Source: Tenacibaculum agarivorans
GTDB lineage: Bacteria; Bacteroidota; Bacteroidia; Flavobacteriales; Flavobacteriaceae
Direction of reading: 5' to 3'
NCBI RefSeq assembly: GCF_001936575.1
Contig: NZ_MSMP01000008.1
Span: 124,001-188,000, forward strand
DNA: 64,000 nt
Shown here: positions 29,001-37,470 of the stretch, piece by piece
Numbering within the stretch: the stretch's first letter is position 1
How the letters are laid out: each line of letters opens with the position of its first letter
The notes under the pieces: model-generated
Told to the model about the DNA's origin: nothing
The model's database searches: none
What the model saw: only the letters and a program-made list of their open reading frames with translations
Made by a program: the position numbers and the translations under genes

Positions 29001-32000
29001 GATATAAAAGATGATAAGCATAAATCTTTTGTGATGGGGTTACCATACGGAGAACCTGATGTAGATAATGGGCATTGGAAAAATTATAAGTTTAAAGGAG
29101 AAACAATCCCAGAATATAAAGGACAAGACAAACCAATTTTAAATATTATTTCTGATCGTTTTCAAAACTTAGGATTGTTTAATACTATCGAATTGATTAA
29201 GTCTATAAAATATGTAAACCCAACTAAAGTATTAGGTGAAGGACAGATAAAAATTACAGACAGGGAAATAAAATTATTAAGTGGATATTACAATAGTGAC
29301 GAGGGCCAATGGTTTAAAGATTTATTAGCAAATGCTGGTAGAGGTAGCTATACAATAAGTCATAATGAACGTAGGGAAGTATTTTTAATTATAAAGATCG
29401 CTGAGATTTATAATAGATACCCTAAAATTTTTAGAGAGTTTACAAAGTTTTTTAATAATTGGGATTTATGTAGTATTAAGGATGTTACGTTTAATTACGG
29501 AAAGTGGGATAAAGAGAATATACCATTTGGTTTACATCCAAGTAAAAAATACACTACTTGGAAGAAAAATTTAACCCTAACAGAATCTAATGATGAATTG
29601 TATAATTTTTATCAGCAGTTTCTAATTGAATTATTCGAGTTTGTCCAAAAAGAAGCTAAAGCTAATGTGGCTTGTTTAAATCAAGATTTTGAAAGTAAAA
29701 ATAAGCATGAATTATATGAATGTATTCTAAGAGCTAGTGAGTTTGAACTAAGAGATCTTCCTGTACAAAAGCAACTTATAGCAATTAAAAAGATATTGTC
29801 AACTTCGAATAGTGGAGGAGAAATATCAGATGAAAAAGAAATACAAATCGCTAGAGTGTTCCAAGCAATTAGTAAAAATAAAAATTCATATACTGAAACT
29901 TTAAAGTATTTAGAGAATGAAAAGATAACTTACAATTGGTCTATACAAACCAAGAATACTCAGCTTCCTCAAGAAAAAACACAGCCACTTTGGCGAGCAT
30001 TATTCGAAAATGTGGAGGATGAAATCTTTATTGTGGGAGAAGATAACAGACAAAGTATTGTAAGATCTATAGGACAAATATTTTTAGGATCTAAAGAATA
30101 CTTTGTAAAACAATTACAAGAAAATATTAATCCTGAACTCTTAACATCAATGACTTTTAAAGATTTAAAGTCATTACATGATAATTTTTTTACGTATGAA
30201 AATGATTATCAGAATATTTTTAGAAGAGGTTGGAGTGATATAGAAGCTACAGCTCAAGGAGTAGGAGGGATAACTATTTATGATGAAGAAGATTTATACA
30301 AGAGTGTAGATACCAAAATAACAGACCAAGATTTAATCAATGTTAGACAAAAAGTTAAGTGGGGATTATTTAATAGTACGACATTAAAAAATGAAGATTT
30401 AACTCCATTTCAACTAGTATCTTTTATTAATATTTCTAAGAATAATTTATTAAAATCATTCACAGCTAAAGATGAACAAGGAAATCCACAAGCACTTTTC
30501 ATTCCTGCTTTTACATTGCATTATGCTAGTGAAACTGATAGGTTAACTACCAAGTCAGATATTATAATAACAACAATAGATTTGCTTGCATTTTTACCAA
30601 GTGGAGGTGTAGCTTCATTAAATACATTCGGAAAGTTTGTATACTATGCAGATAAAGTAAGTTCTATTTCCAGTATGGCAGGAACTGCTTTTAAAGAAAC
30701 CGACCCTACACTTACAGAGTTTTCAAATCATTTAAGTTTAGTTTCTGGTATAGCAAGTTTGGGTGGCTTATCTAAGAAAATGACGAGGTTAAGTGCTCAA
30801 GAAAAATTAGTAGATGTAATTAAACCTGATGTTGTTTTAAGAGATGTAATTCATAAAGACGTTTTAAAATCAACAAATAATCAAGTTGAAAACGTAAATA
30901 ACTTTGCAGAAAGAATCTTAAAAAAGGAGTTTGATTTATCAGCAATAACCAAAGAACAAATTGATGTTACTAAAGAAATTCTAGAAAATGAAATTAAATA
31001 TTTAAGAGATTTTCCAGATTTTAAAGCTACAAAAGTTAGAGAAGCGATTGCCAAAGTAGATCAATTAGGACTTGAAAAATTAAATATTACATACAAATCT
31101 GTTGTAGATGCAAATTTAGTCTCTAAAGAAAAAATAGCTAATGCTTTAATAGAATTAAATAAGATAAATAATGATGGATTCATAGACATTGTCATTCATG
31201 GTTCTAAAAATAAATTTGTTTTAGATCTTCCTAATGGAGTTAATGAACTTGAAGCTTCAAATTTAGTAGACTATATCAAGAATGAAAAGGCTTATGAAAA
31301 TGTAAAAAATTTTAGGTTATTAACTTGTGCTAATATAGATTTAGCGAAAGATTTTGCAAGGCTTTTACCTGAAGGTTATACAGTAAGAGCAGTTGATGAT
31401 ATTGTTAGAATTCACTCAGATGGAGGTATTACAACAGTGTCAAGAGATTCTAATAAATCAGTTGGTGAATGGAAAGACTTCACGAAGCAAAAAGACGGAA
31501 CTGTAAAACAAAAGTCAGCTCAATCACCTAAGAAACCAACGACCGAACATCTTACTGATTTTGTACAGTTAGGAGGGAATAAAGCGAAGTACAAGAATAT
31601 TCGTATAGTACCAGAAGGAAAACCATATCCTGAGGATTTTTCAGATATTGAAATATCAGAATTAACTCCAATGCATCCAGCTCCAAGAGCAAGCCAATCA
31701 GATGCTGTTGAAAAGTACATAAAGAAAATAAAAGAAGATGGCTTTAAAGTAGTGAACGCTGAAGATGGAATAAACCCTGTAAGAGTAGTTAAACTACCAG
31801 ACGGAACCAATATTGTAATGGATGGGATGCACAGAGTAGAGGCTATGAGGCAATTAGAGGAAAACTATATCCCAGTATTATTTATCACTTATGAAAGCTT
31901 AGAAGATGCTGTAAAAAAGGGAATGGGTATAGCATTACTAGAAAATGTATATCAAGTACTGCATATAGGAAAAAGAACAGGGTATTATAAAGGTACATGG

Positions 32001-34256
32001 ATGCCAGAAATACCGAATATGAAAAAATGGAAACGAAATGAAATTCTTGAAGAAGTAAATGACTTTATGAGTAAAGAGTTTCCTGATTTAGCTGGTGCTG
32101 AGGATAAAGTATTTGAATCTTTGAAAAATCTAATACCAAAAGATAAAATACAAGCCTTTACAAAAGAGTTTAAAGGTCAAAAAAAGAAGCTTCTTGAGCT
32201 AGCAGAAAATCCAGATATAATAGATACTTGGATTGCAATAGAAAAATTGATAGAAAATAATACAAATAGCTTCCCAAAAAATATAGTATTTACAGGTTCT
32301 GATAGATTTAAAACAGGAGATGATTTTACGGATATCATTATTCACTTTGATGATAGCGGTAAATTTATGATGAACGTTGAAGGAGAAGAAAAAGTAGTGT
32401 CATTATACATGCTGAGTAAGGTAATCAACAATATATCTTCCAGTGAAAAAATACGTTTATTGTCGTGTAATAACGAAAAGGCAGTAATAGAACTTTCTAA
32501 GATAATTGATAAACCGATCTATGCTAGTGATGGGCCTGTTTTATTATATCCAGATGGAGTAGTTCATCATACAGAACCATTTAGAAAATATCACAAAGGA
32601 GCACGTAGTGACTTAGATGAAATTCCACCTTCTTTAGAAAGAGGAAAAGGAACTCCATTTGTTTTAGGAAAATTAGAAGGTGATATAGATGCATTTAATA
32701 AAGTATTCGAACAAAATTCGGATAATGTAAAAGCAAAAGTCAAAGAGTTAGGATTTGATTCAGAGACAACAAATAACTTTATTGAAAATTTCTCGAACCT
32801 AGAAAAAGATCTTGTAGAAGAAATAGGAAATAATACTTCATTAGTTGCTTCATGGAAAGCACTATATGACATAAACAGATCAACACCTTTAGAAGTAATT
32901 TCATTAGAAGATTTAAAGGATACAGATGAGGTTTTAGCAAGTATAGGTGGGTACATGAAATGGAAATTAACTCCAGAAGGAAAAGAAAATAGACTGTGGA
33001 AACAGATTGAAATGAGAGATGGTCATTTTGAACTTTTTGTTTTAGGAGGTAAAAAAATAGATCTTGCTGATTTTACAGTATCTGATATAGGTGAACTAGA
33101 ATTGGATATAGCACTAGCTCCTTATCTTAGAAAACAAGGTATTGCTTCCAAAGTTTTCGAACAACTTCGTAAAAAATACAATCCTAAAGAATTTATAGCA
33201 AATTGGATAGATTCCGATTATTATAAAGAAGGTAGATCAACTAATTTATCACAATACCTAGAGTATGAACATTTAGGTGATAAAAAAGCAGCTTTTAAAA
33301 CACCTTCTGGAAAGTTAGCAGAGAAAAATGGTTTTACAGGTGAACCTATTTTTATTTTAAAAAAGGAAGATCAAATAAAAGTAGTGTTCACAAAACCAGA
33401 GAACCAAATTCGTTCAAAATTTAGAGAAATGATAGTTGGGGTCGGGGATAATATTTATCACGAAGTAAATCTTGAAAAATCTATTATAAAGATAGAATCT
33501 TTAAAGGAAGATGTAGCGGTTAGTTTGATCAATGCTTTAAAGAAAGCAAAATCAAATGTAGTTAGAGCTTTTATAGAAGATTTAGAATTGTGGGAAAGTT
33601 GGCAAATACTAAAAAATGATGCTAATAGTTTGGAACTAGATTTTCTGAATTTATTTACAACTAAATCAGTAATTTATTCTTATCAAAAACAGATTAAAAG
33701 TAAAATAGAAAAACTTAAAACTTTATTTCCAGATTCCCCACAATCTGAATTAGCCGTAATATTTGATTATACAAAGGTTGCGTATGTAGATTTAAATCAG
33801 GCGTTAAGAGGTAAAATTTTAATGACTGATAGAATACAAGGATTTGCTAACGCATTAGAAAAATCTTTAAAGAAATTTCCAAAATATTCAGGAAATACCT
33901 ATAGAGGAACTTCTGTGTTAGAAACTAGGATTGCAGAGTATAAAAATGCTTTTGAAAATAAAATACCAGTATTGGAAAAAGCCTATAGTTCTTCTAGTAA
34001 AAAATTAGAAATAGCAAACAAGCATTTATTGAAAAGACCTAAAACGGGTAGAAAACGAATTCTTTTTACAATTAAAAGTAAAAGAGGAATTGACATTGAA
34101 GATGTTTCAGCTTTTGGTCCAACCTTTAGAGAGCCTTCACAGACTGAAGCAGAAGTTTTACACCTTGCTAACACAAAATTTCTTGTAACGAAATATGAAG
34201 AGGTTACTGATAAGAATGGGGAAGACTTAATACTGATAACTTTTAAAGATATATAA
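26019..34256 (+). CDS. TANFOR-domain giant protein with zincin, ParB-like, GNAT-like and C-terminal ADP-ribosyltransferase domains (probable polymorphic toxin)
   Basis: This 2745-residue protein has a signal peptide ending TINAQ. A TANFOR domain covers about residues 23-280 (YPVQVTQTIIPPYSSRLSDY, then MNIIFQWTPRH), with a fibronectin-III domain at about 285-380. A zincin motif HELGH (833-837, further His at 844) sits within TVAHELGHGAFQLKHPF. A hydrophobic stretch lies near 1514-1590. Two related domains with RLLTC (near 1765) and RLLSC (near 2146) flank a ParB-like domain (DGMHR 1935-1939). A GNAT-like segment has LRKQGIAS near 2370-2376. The C-terminus has the R-S-ExE pattern of ADP-ribosyltransferases: R2629 in TYRGTS, S2657-S2660, and E2710-x-E2712. 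There is no T9SS tail. The ART domain at the extreme end suggests a toxin tip. Export route and target are unknown. Confidence 0.85.
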   Translation: MKTLINLIIKSCFLMLCITINAQRYPVQVTQTIIPPYSSRLSDYTTATNVKLRLDLLLTDVVLNNRQVRLRLRIKGNGFDIRSREVVSGGPQIFLNGGVLQQFTNLDLSAYFQLNNLVGISPQDYNKPLPEGVYSICWEVYDVITNQQINNPATGCSDVFIILNDPPFLNLPFRGDQLVAKDPMNIIFQWTPRHVNATNVSYDFELREIWDRNVDPQAAFLASPNYYTETLRTTTLLYDISKPVLLPKKMYGWRVRAKSLTGISENSIFKNNGYSEIYYFTYTNKCDAPTFILSEALNSSGVKITWQGNFEHRKFHVQYKREDIPDAEWFDVYTYNNQAQISNLKEGKTYLFRVGGSCNELNDFQQVYSYSPISQFTMPRKEEVATYNCGIIPEIDIKNFEPLQNIGVNETFTAGDFPITIKQIQGGNGVFSGKGFIVVPYLADTKIAVTFSSIKINDNYQLVDGVIKTTYDPTWGGVSDVNDAFVGNDGTVQTNTVDFVIADVQVDPNGDVIVIGINGEIVELPGGQDQVITDANGQTWTVDEEGNVTQTGEVAEGGATNSQNTNGVNNQGEAIAITAEGVVVTFENASDSIYGFDAYDKSDEATEGLYKKLNDNYYIPYKAVANGKTDRVIANLAITDAKVKPQDIIFKTKDGVAIKKVDSTSTSYTLELQGTFSDVSIETQALIKQKEKYEVAGAFIQYHAEIKEVAVTLVNTSNSSTRKIKESLQTIYEKALVKLDIKEINDFTNDLESIVSGNTITSGESGFLEKYTDQQKQINKALKDRKDFNQSAYYLILTDKKSSTSGEKGFMPLGKQFGYIYMGNGASEETVAHELGHGAFQLKHPFSPKSYGYDEATISWLLDYNGGDKIPYVHWKEIHNPKLRFGIFDKDEDAQSVTTTMPIELSINKKKYNGKYYYGYLTPSGERIILSQDYRPIFFHGIADDTYNNVVAGTLIGFKKKFKNIEGKVEEIKYRATIVNNEFLGYSDFKYENPDIKDDKHKSFVMGLPYGEPDVDNGHWKNYKFKGETIPEYKGQDKPILNIISDRFQNLGLFNTIELIKSIKYVNPTKVLGEGQIKITDREIKLLSGYYNSDEGQWFKDLLANAGRGSYTISHNERREVFLIIKIAEIYNRYPKIFREFTKFFNNWDLCSIKDVTFNYGKWDKENIPFGLHPSKKYTTWKKNLTLTESNDELYNFYQQFLIELFEFVQKEAKANVACLNQDFESKNKHELYECILRASEFELRDLPVQKQLIAIKKILSTSNSGGEISDEKEIQIARVFQAISKNKNSYTETLKYLENEKITYNWSIQTKNTQLPQEKTQPLWRALFENVEDEIFIVGEDNRQSIVRSIGQIFLGSKEYFVKQLQENINPELLTSMTFKDLKSLHDNFFTYENDYQNIFRRGWSDIEATAQGVGGITIYDEEDLYKSVDTKITDQDLINVRQKVKWGLFNSTTLKNEDLTPFQLVSFINISKNNLLKSFTAKDEQGNPQALFIPAFTLHYASETDRLTTKSDIIITTIDLLAFLPSGGVASLNTFGKFVYYADKVSSISSMAGTAFKETDPTLTEFSNHLSLVSGIASLGGLSKKMTRLSAQEKLVDVIKPDVVLRDVIHKDVLKSTNNQVENVNNFAERILKKEFDLSAITKEQIDVTKEILENEIKYLRDFPDFKATKVREAIAKVDQLGLEKLNITYKSVVDANLVSKEKIANALIELNKINNDGFIDIVIHGSKNKFVLDLPNGVNELEASNLVDYIKNEKAYENVKNFRLLTCANIDLAKDFARLLPEGYTVRAVDDIVRIHSDGGITTVSRDSNKSVGEWKDFTKQKDGTVKQKSAQSPKKPTTEHLTDFVQLGGNKAKYKNIRIVPEGKPYPEDFSDIEISELTPMHPAPRASQSDAVEKYIKKIKEDGFKVVNAEDGINPVRVVKLPDGTNIVMDGMHRVEAMRQLEENYIPVLFITYESLEDAVKKGMGIALLENVYQVLHIGKRTGYYKGTWMPEIPNMKKWKRNEILEEVNDFMSKEFPDLAGAEDKVFESLKNLIPKDKIQAFTKEFKGQKKKLLELAENPDIIDTWIAIEKLIENNTNSFPKNIVFTGSDRFKTGDDFTDIIIHFDDSGKFMMNVEGEEKVVSLYMLSKVINNISSSEKIRLLSCNNEKAVIELSKIIDKPIYASDGPVLLYPDGVVHHTEPFRKYHKGARSDLDEIPPSLERGKGTPFVLGKLEGDIDAFNKVFEQNSDNVKAKVKELGFDSETTNNFIENFSNLEKDLVEEIGNNTSLVASWKALYDINRSTPLEVISLEDLKDTDEVLASIGGYMKWKLTPEGKENRLWKQIEMRDGHFELFVLGGKKIDLADFTVSDIGELELDIALAPYLRKQGIASKVFEQLRKKYNPKEFIANWIDSDYYKEGRSTNLSQYLEYEHLGDKKAAFKTPSGKLAEKNGFTGEPIFILKKEDQIKVVFTKPENQIRSKFREMIVGVGDNIYHEVNLEKSIIKIESLKEDVAVSLINALKKAKSNVVRAFIEDLELWESWQILKNDANSLELDFLNLFTTKSVIYSYQKQIKSKIEKLKTLFPDSPQSELAVIFDYTKVAYVDLNQALRGKILMTDRIQGFANALEKSLKKFPKYSGNTYRGTSVLETRIAEYKNAFENKIPVLEKAYSSSSKKLEIANKHLLKRPKTGRKRILFTIKSKRGIDIEDVSAFGPTFREPSQTEAEVLHLANTKFLVTKYEEVTDKNGEDLILITFKDI

Positions 34257-34279
34257 GAGGCTATTTTAACAAAGAAAAG

Positions 34280-36700
34280 GTGAAAAGAGTTATATTTAAA
34301 ATACTTATAGTAGTAATGCTATGCTTTAATTTTAAGGCAAAAGCTCAAAACTTAGATATAGAAGGTATTACAAAATCAACCAAATTGAAGGTGAATGGAA
34401 ATGTAAATGCGAATACTATTTATTACAATTCAAATAATAGAAATGCTCGTACTCCATTTACCTATTTTGTACAAGGAACAATTAATGTAAGTTGGTTAAG
34501 ATTTAATGTGCCATTTACCTATAGCTATTCTAACCAAGGAGATAATTTTGATTATCAATTGCCATTTAATTTTAATAGACTAAGTCTACATCCACGTTAT
34601 AAATGGATACAAGCACATATAGGAGATGTTACTATGAATTTTTCTCCCTACACGTTAAGCGGACATCAATTTACAGGAGGAGGAATTGAGTTAACACCAA
34701 ACTCTCCATTGCAGTTTAGTGCCATGTATGGAAGGTTGTTAAAAGCTACTGAAGATGATGGCAATGAGCAAACGTTACCAGCATATAAAAGAGTAGGATA
34801 TGGTGCTAAATTAGGGTGGCAAAAACCAAATTATAAAATTGGAGTTATTGGATTTTATGCTAAAGATAATATCAATTCAGTAGCGCTTATTCCAGAAGAA
34901 AGAAATATTAAACCTAAAGAAAATTTAGTCATAAGTGTGCTAGGTGAAACCACAATTGCAAAACGATATACTATTAGGGCAGAATATGCGTCTACTGCAA
35001 TAACCCAAGATTTGAGAGCAGATAAAAGCACAATTTCATCTGGAAATTTAGCAGGATTTTTATTTGATAATAGAACATCTACCGAATTTTATAATGCAAT
35101 AAAAGCGGGATTAGATGTAAATTTAGGAGGAATGAAAGTCGGAGTAGGATATGAAAGAATTGATCCAAATTACGAAACACTAGGAGCATATTATTTCAAT
35201 AACGATTTTGAAAACATAACATTGAATCTAGCACGTTCTCTATTAAAGAATAAAATTAGTATTTCATTTAACTTAGGATATCAAAGGGATAATTTAAATA
35301 ACCAGAAAACACAATCTTTAGGACGAACAGTTGGAAGTGTAAATGCAAGCTATCAAATGACAGAAAACATTACGTTAACGGGAATGTATTCTAACTTTAC
35401 ATCATTTACCAATCAAAACTTAAATCAATTTGATGATATTAATGATAATGACCTTACAGACGAAGAACAAGAAGCATTAAATTACAGACAACTGTCTCAA
35501 AATGCGAATGCAAATCTAAATTGGGTAGTCTCTAAAAAGAAAAATTCAACTCAAACAGTAAATTTAAATTACTCCTTAGCGTCATCTGCAAATGAAGAAA
35601 ATGGAGTGATACGAGTTGGACAAGCAAACAATTTTCATAATGGGAATGCGGTCTATACCATTGGTTTTCCTCAAAATTCATTTACAGTATCCTCTTCGTT
35701 TAATTACAGTTACAATGATATTGGTAGAGATAATAGTGATGCTTGGGGAACCTCGATAAATCTAAATAAATTATTTTTCAAAAATAAATTGAATACCACC
35801 TTTGGAACAGCCTATAATAATAGTGTTAACAAAGAAATAAAAACAGGAGTATTAAATTTTAGGGCAAGTGCAGGTACGGTACTAGCCAAAAAACATAATA
35901 TAAGTTTAAATGCTATTCAACTGTTTAGGAATACTACTAATCAGCAAGACCTAAGTGAGTTTACATTAACCTTCAATTATAGTTATGCTTTTGATGTGAC
36001 TAAACCTGAAATATCACTAAATAGAAAACCTAGAGAAAGAAAAAAACGAAAGAAAAAAGATAAGATCTTTAAATTTTCATATAGAGAGCACCTTTTTCAA
36101 GGTGAACATTCAAAAATTAGTGATGAAATTACTTCTTTAATTCATTTGGAGGATTTTAAAACGGTTAGAAGTTTAGAACAAATAATGAATGATCTAGAAT
36201 TACTGTCATTAGATATAAAAGACAATGAAAATTCTAGTAACAAAAAATATAAAAAATCAGCTATCAACTATTTAGACTTATTGTATAAGTACAAAGATTT
36301 TTCTGATGCATACCATAAAATAGCAACAAAGAGTTTACAAAACTTATATAAACAAGCTGTAGTATTAGATGAACGATTAAAACAAGATTATGCTAGGTTA
36401 CGTAATTTAGTTACTGCAGAAAAACGAAAAGGACGTTTCGTACTAGAGAGTGATATGAAAGATTTAAAGGCAAGAGAACGAAAATACAAAGCGCATGTAT
36501 GGATGCAAGAACAACTTTCTGGACTAACCTATCAAGATGTATTAAAAGATAAAGGACTTTTAAAAGCGTTTAAAGAAAAATATATAAACAAGGTTTTTAT
36601 GTTGTTAAAAGAAAAGAAAACTGAAAAAGAAATAGAGGATTACTTCTCTTTAAAATATGCAAAGTTTTATCATGATAATGCGCCTGTTAATATGCCTTAG
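34280..36700 (+). CDS. Outer-membrane beta-barrel protein with charged helical C-terminal extension
   Basis: The 806-residue product begins with GTG (34280) and a signal peptide ending NFKAKAQ. Residues about 25-580 are rich in alternating amphipathic strands with aromatic ends (VSWLRFNVPFTYSYS, YGAKLGWQKPNYKIGVIGFYA, FSFNLGYQ-like). This is typical of an outer-membrane barrel with some 20 or more strands. A very basic segment (RERKKRKKKDK) follows near residue 590. Residues 600-806 are predicted alpha-helical and highly charged, probably in the periplasm. I recognise no named family. As the last gene of the operon it may be the pore, anchor or assembly factor for the TANFOR protein; that is inference. 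Its end overlaps the convergent gene at 36687 by 14 bp. Confidence 0.75.
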   Translation: MKRVIFKILIVVMLCFNFKAKAQNLDIEGITKSTKLKVNGNVNANTIYYNSNNRNARTPFTYFVQGTINVSWLRFNVPFTYSYSNQGDNFDYQLPFNFNRLSLHPRYKWIQAHIGDVTMNFSPYTLSGHQFTGGGIELTPNSPLQFSAMYGRLLKATEDDGNEQTLPAYKRVGYGAKLGWQKPNYKIGVIGFYAKDNINSVALIPEERNIKPKENLVISVLGETTIAKRYTIRAEYASTAITQDLRADKSTISSGNLAGFLFDNRTSTEFYNAIKAGLDVNLGGMKVGVGYERIDPNYETLGAYYFNNDFENITLNLARSLLKNKISISFNLGYQRDNLNNQKTQSLGRTVGSVNASYQMTENITLTGMYSNFTSFTNQNLNQFDDINDNDLTDEEQEALNYRQLSQNANANLNWVVSKKKNSTQTVNLNYSLASSANEENGVIRVGQANNFHNGNAVYTIGFPQNSFTVSSSFNYSYNDIGRDNSDAWGTSINLNKLFFKNKLNTTFGTAYNNSVNKEIKTGVLNFRASAGTVLAKKHNISLNAIQLFRNTTNQQDLSEFTLTFNYSYAFDVTKPEISLNRKPRERKKRKKKDKIFKFSYREHLFQGEHSKISDEITSLIHLEDFKTVRSLEQIMNDLELLSLDIKDNENSSNKKYKKSAINYLDLLYKYKDFSDAYHKIATKSLQNLYKQAVVLDERLKQDYARLRNLVTAEKRKGRFVLESDMKDLKARERKYKAHVWMQEQLSGLTYQDVLKDKGLLKAFKEKYINKVFMLLKEKKTEKEIEDYFSLKYAKFYHDNAPVNMP

Positions 36701-37073
36701 TTTTGCTACTCTTTACGTAAAAAATATTCAATAGTATTAAACTAAAAAAAATCAAAAAAGAAAAATAACACATAGGAGTGCCATTAGAATCTTTTGGACA
36801 CTCCGCATTATTTGTAAATTGTAATATTGATGCAATTGTAGCAATTAGTAAGGCACTTCCTGTAAAAAAGAAATACAGAAAATTCCATTTTTTATATATA
36901 TGAGAAAGAAGGGGAGCGATAAAGCAGATTAGTATAACTACACACATCGGTATACTTAAAATTTTAGGGCAACCGTTGCCTGTTTGTATTTCAGTAACCA
37001 CTAAACCGCTAACACCAATAATTCCAATAGCCAGTAGTGTATATATGAAAAATGATAGGATATTATTTTTCAT
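36687..37073 (-). CDS. Small four-helix membrane protein with duplicated CPK...PMC motif
   Basis: The 128-residue product has four predicted membrane helices in two similar halves. Each half has a Cys-Pro-Lys followed a few residues later by Pro-Met-Cys (NGCPKILSIPMCVVIL and AECPKDSNGTPMCYF). Paired cysteines at membrane edges recall thiol-redox membrane proteins, but I cannot place it in a named family. Its start overlaps the end of the upstream zinc-ribbon gene by 11 bp, so the two form one unit. Its 3' end overlaps the barrel gene by 14 bp on the opposite strand. An immunity role for the adjacent toxin-like operon is conceivable because of position and topology, but nothing else supports it. 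Confidence 0.65.
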   Translation of the reverse strand: MKNNILSFFIYTLLAIGIIGVSGLVVTEIQTGNGCPKILSIPMCVVILICFIAPLLSHIYKKWNFLYFFFTGSALLIATIASILQFTNNAECPKDSNGTPMCYFSFLIFFSLILLNIFYVKSSKTKAY

Positions 37074-37335
37074 TTTTCTTCATGTAACAAGTAGGACATT
37101 CGCTTCCTTCAATAGTGCTTTTTAGTTTAATACCCTTCATGTAGGTCACTATAAAATTTTGAACAAAAGCATAATTTGCACTATGATTGTTGACGTCAAT
37201 TTGTTTGTCCTTATACTTTACACGAATTAAATTATCATATTCTTGGTCACCCCAACAATTAGGGCAGTATCCATCAGATAATTCAGCGTTTATTTTTTCA
37301 GACCTTGTTCCAAATAATTTAGTTAAAAAATTCAT
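37063..37335 (-). CDS. Small CxxC...CxxC zinc-ribbon-like protein
   Basis: The 90-residue cytoplasmic protein has one pair of cysteines in DGYCPNCWGDQEYDN (near residue 25) and a second in EGSECPTCYMKK at the C-terminus. Together they would bind one zinc ion. Between them lie about 50 residues, including a KGIKLKSTIEG strand. Similar small proteins with a YCPNCWG start occur widely in flavobacteria, to my knowledge without assigned function. It is the first gene of a two-gene unit with the membrane protein at 36687. A large inverted repeat lies upstream (37381-37438). Confidence 0.7.
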   Translation of the reverse strand: MNFLTKLFGTRSEKINAELSDGYCPNCWGDQEYDNLIRVKYKDKQIDVNNHSANYAFVQNFIVTYMKGIKLKSTIEGSECPTCYMKKNEK

Positions 37336-37380
37336 TGTATTGTTTTTTATGTTTAACTATCTATGTTTTAACTCTATTCT

Positions 37381-37438
37381 TGTGAGCCTAAACTTACATG
37401 TGTTAAATTTGATTCGATACATGCAAGTTTGGATCACA
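37381..37438. promoter_or_regulatory. Large imperfect inverted repeat in the gap 37336-37470
   Basis: The left arm (37381-37401, starting TGTGAGCC) and right arm (37419-37438, ending GGATCACA) pair over nearly 20 bp, with one bulge and about two mismatches around a 17-nt loop. There is no T-run on either side, so it is not a classical terminator. It lies downstream of the FG-GAP gene and upstream of the zinc-ribbon gene, both on the minus strand. An operator or an RNA processing structure would fit. Confidence 0.45.
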
Positions 37439-37470
37439 TAAATATTGTAATGCGATTAAAAATAGCTGGT

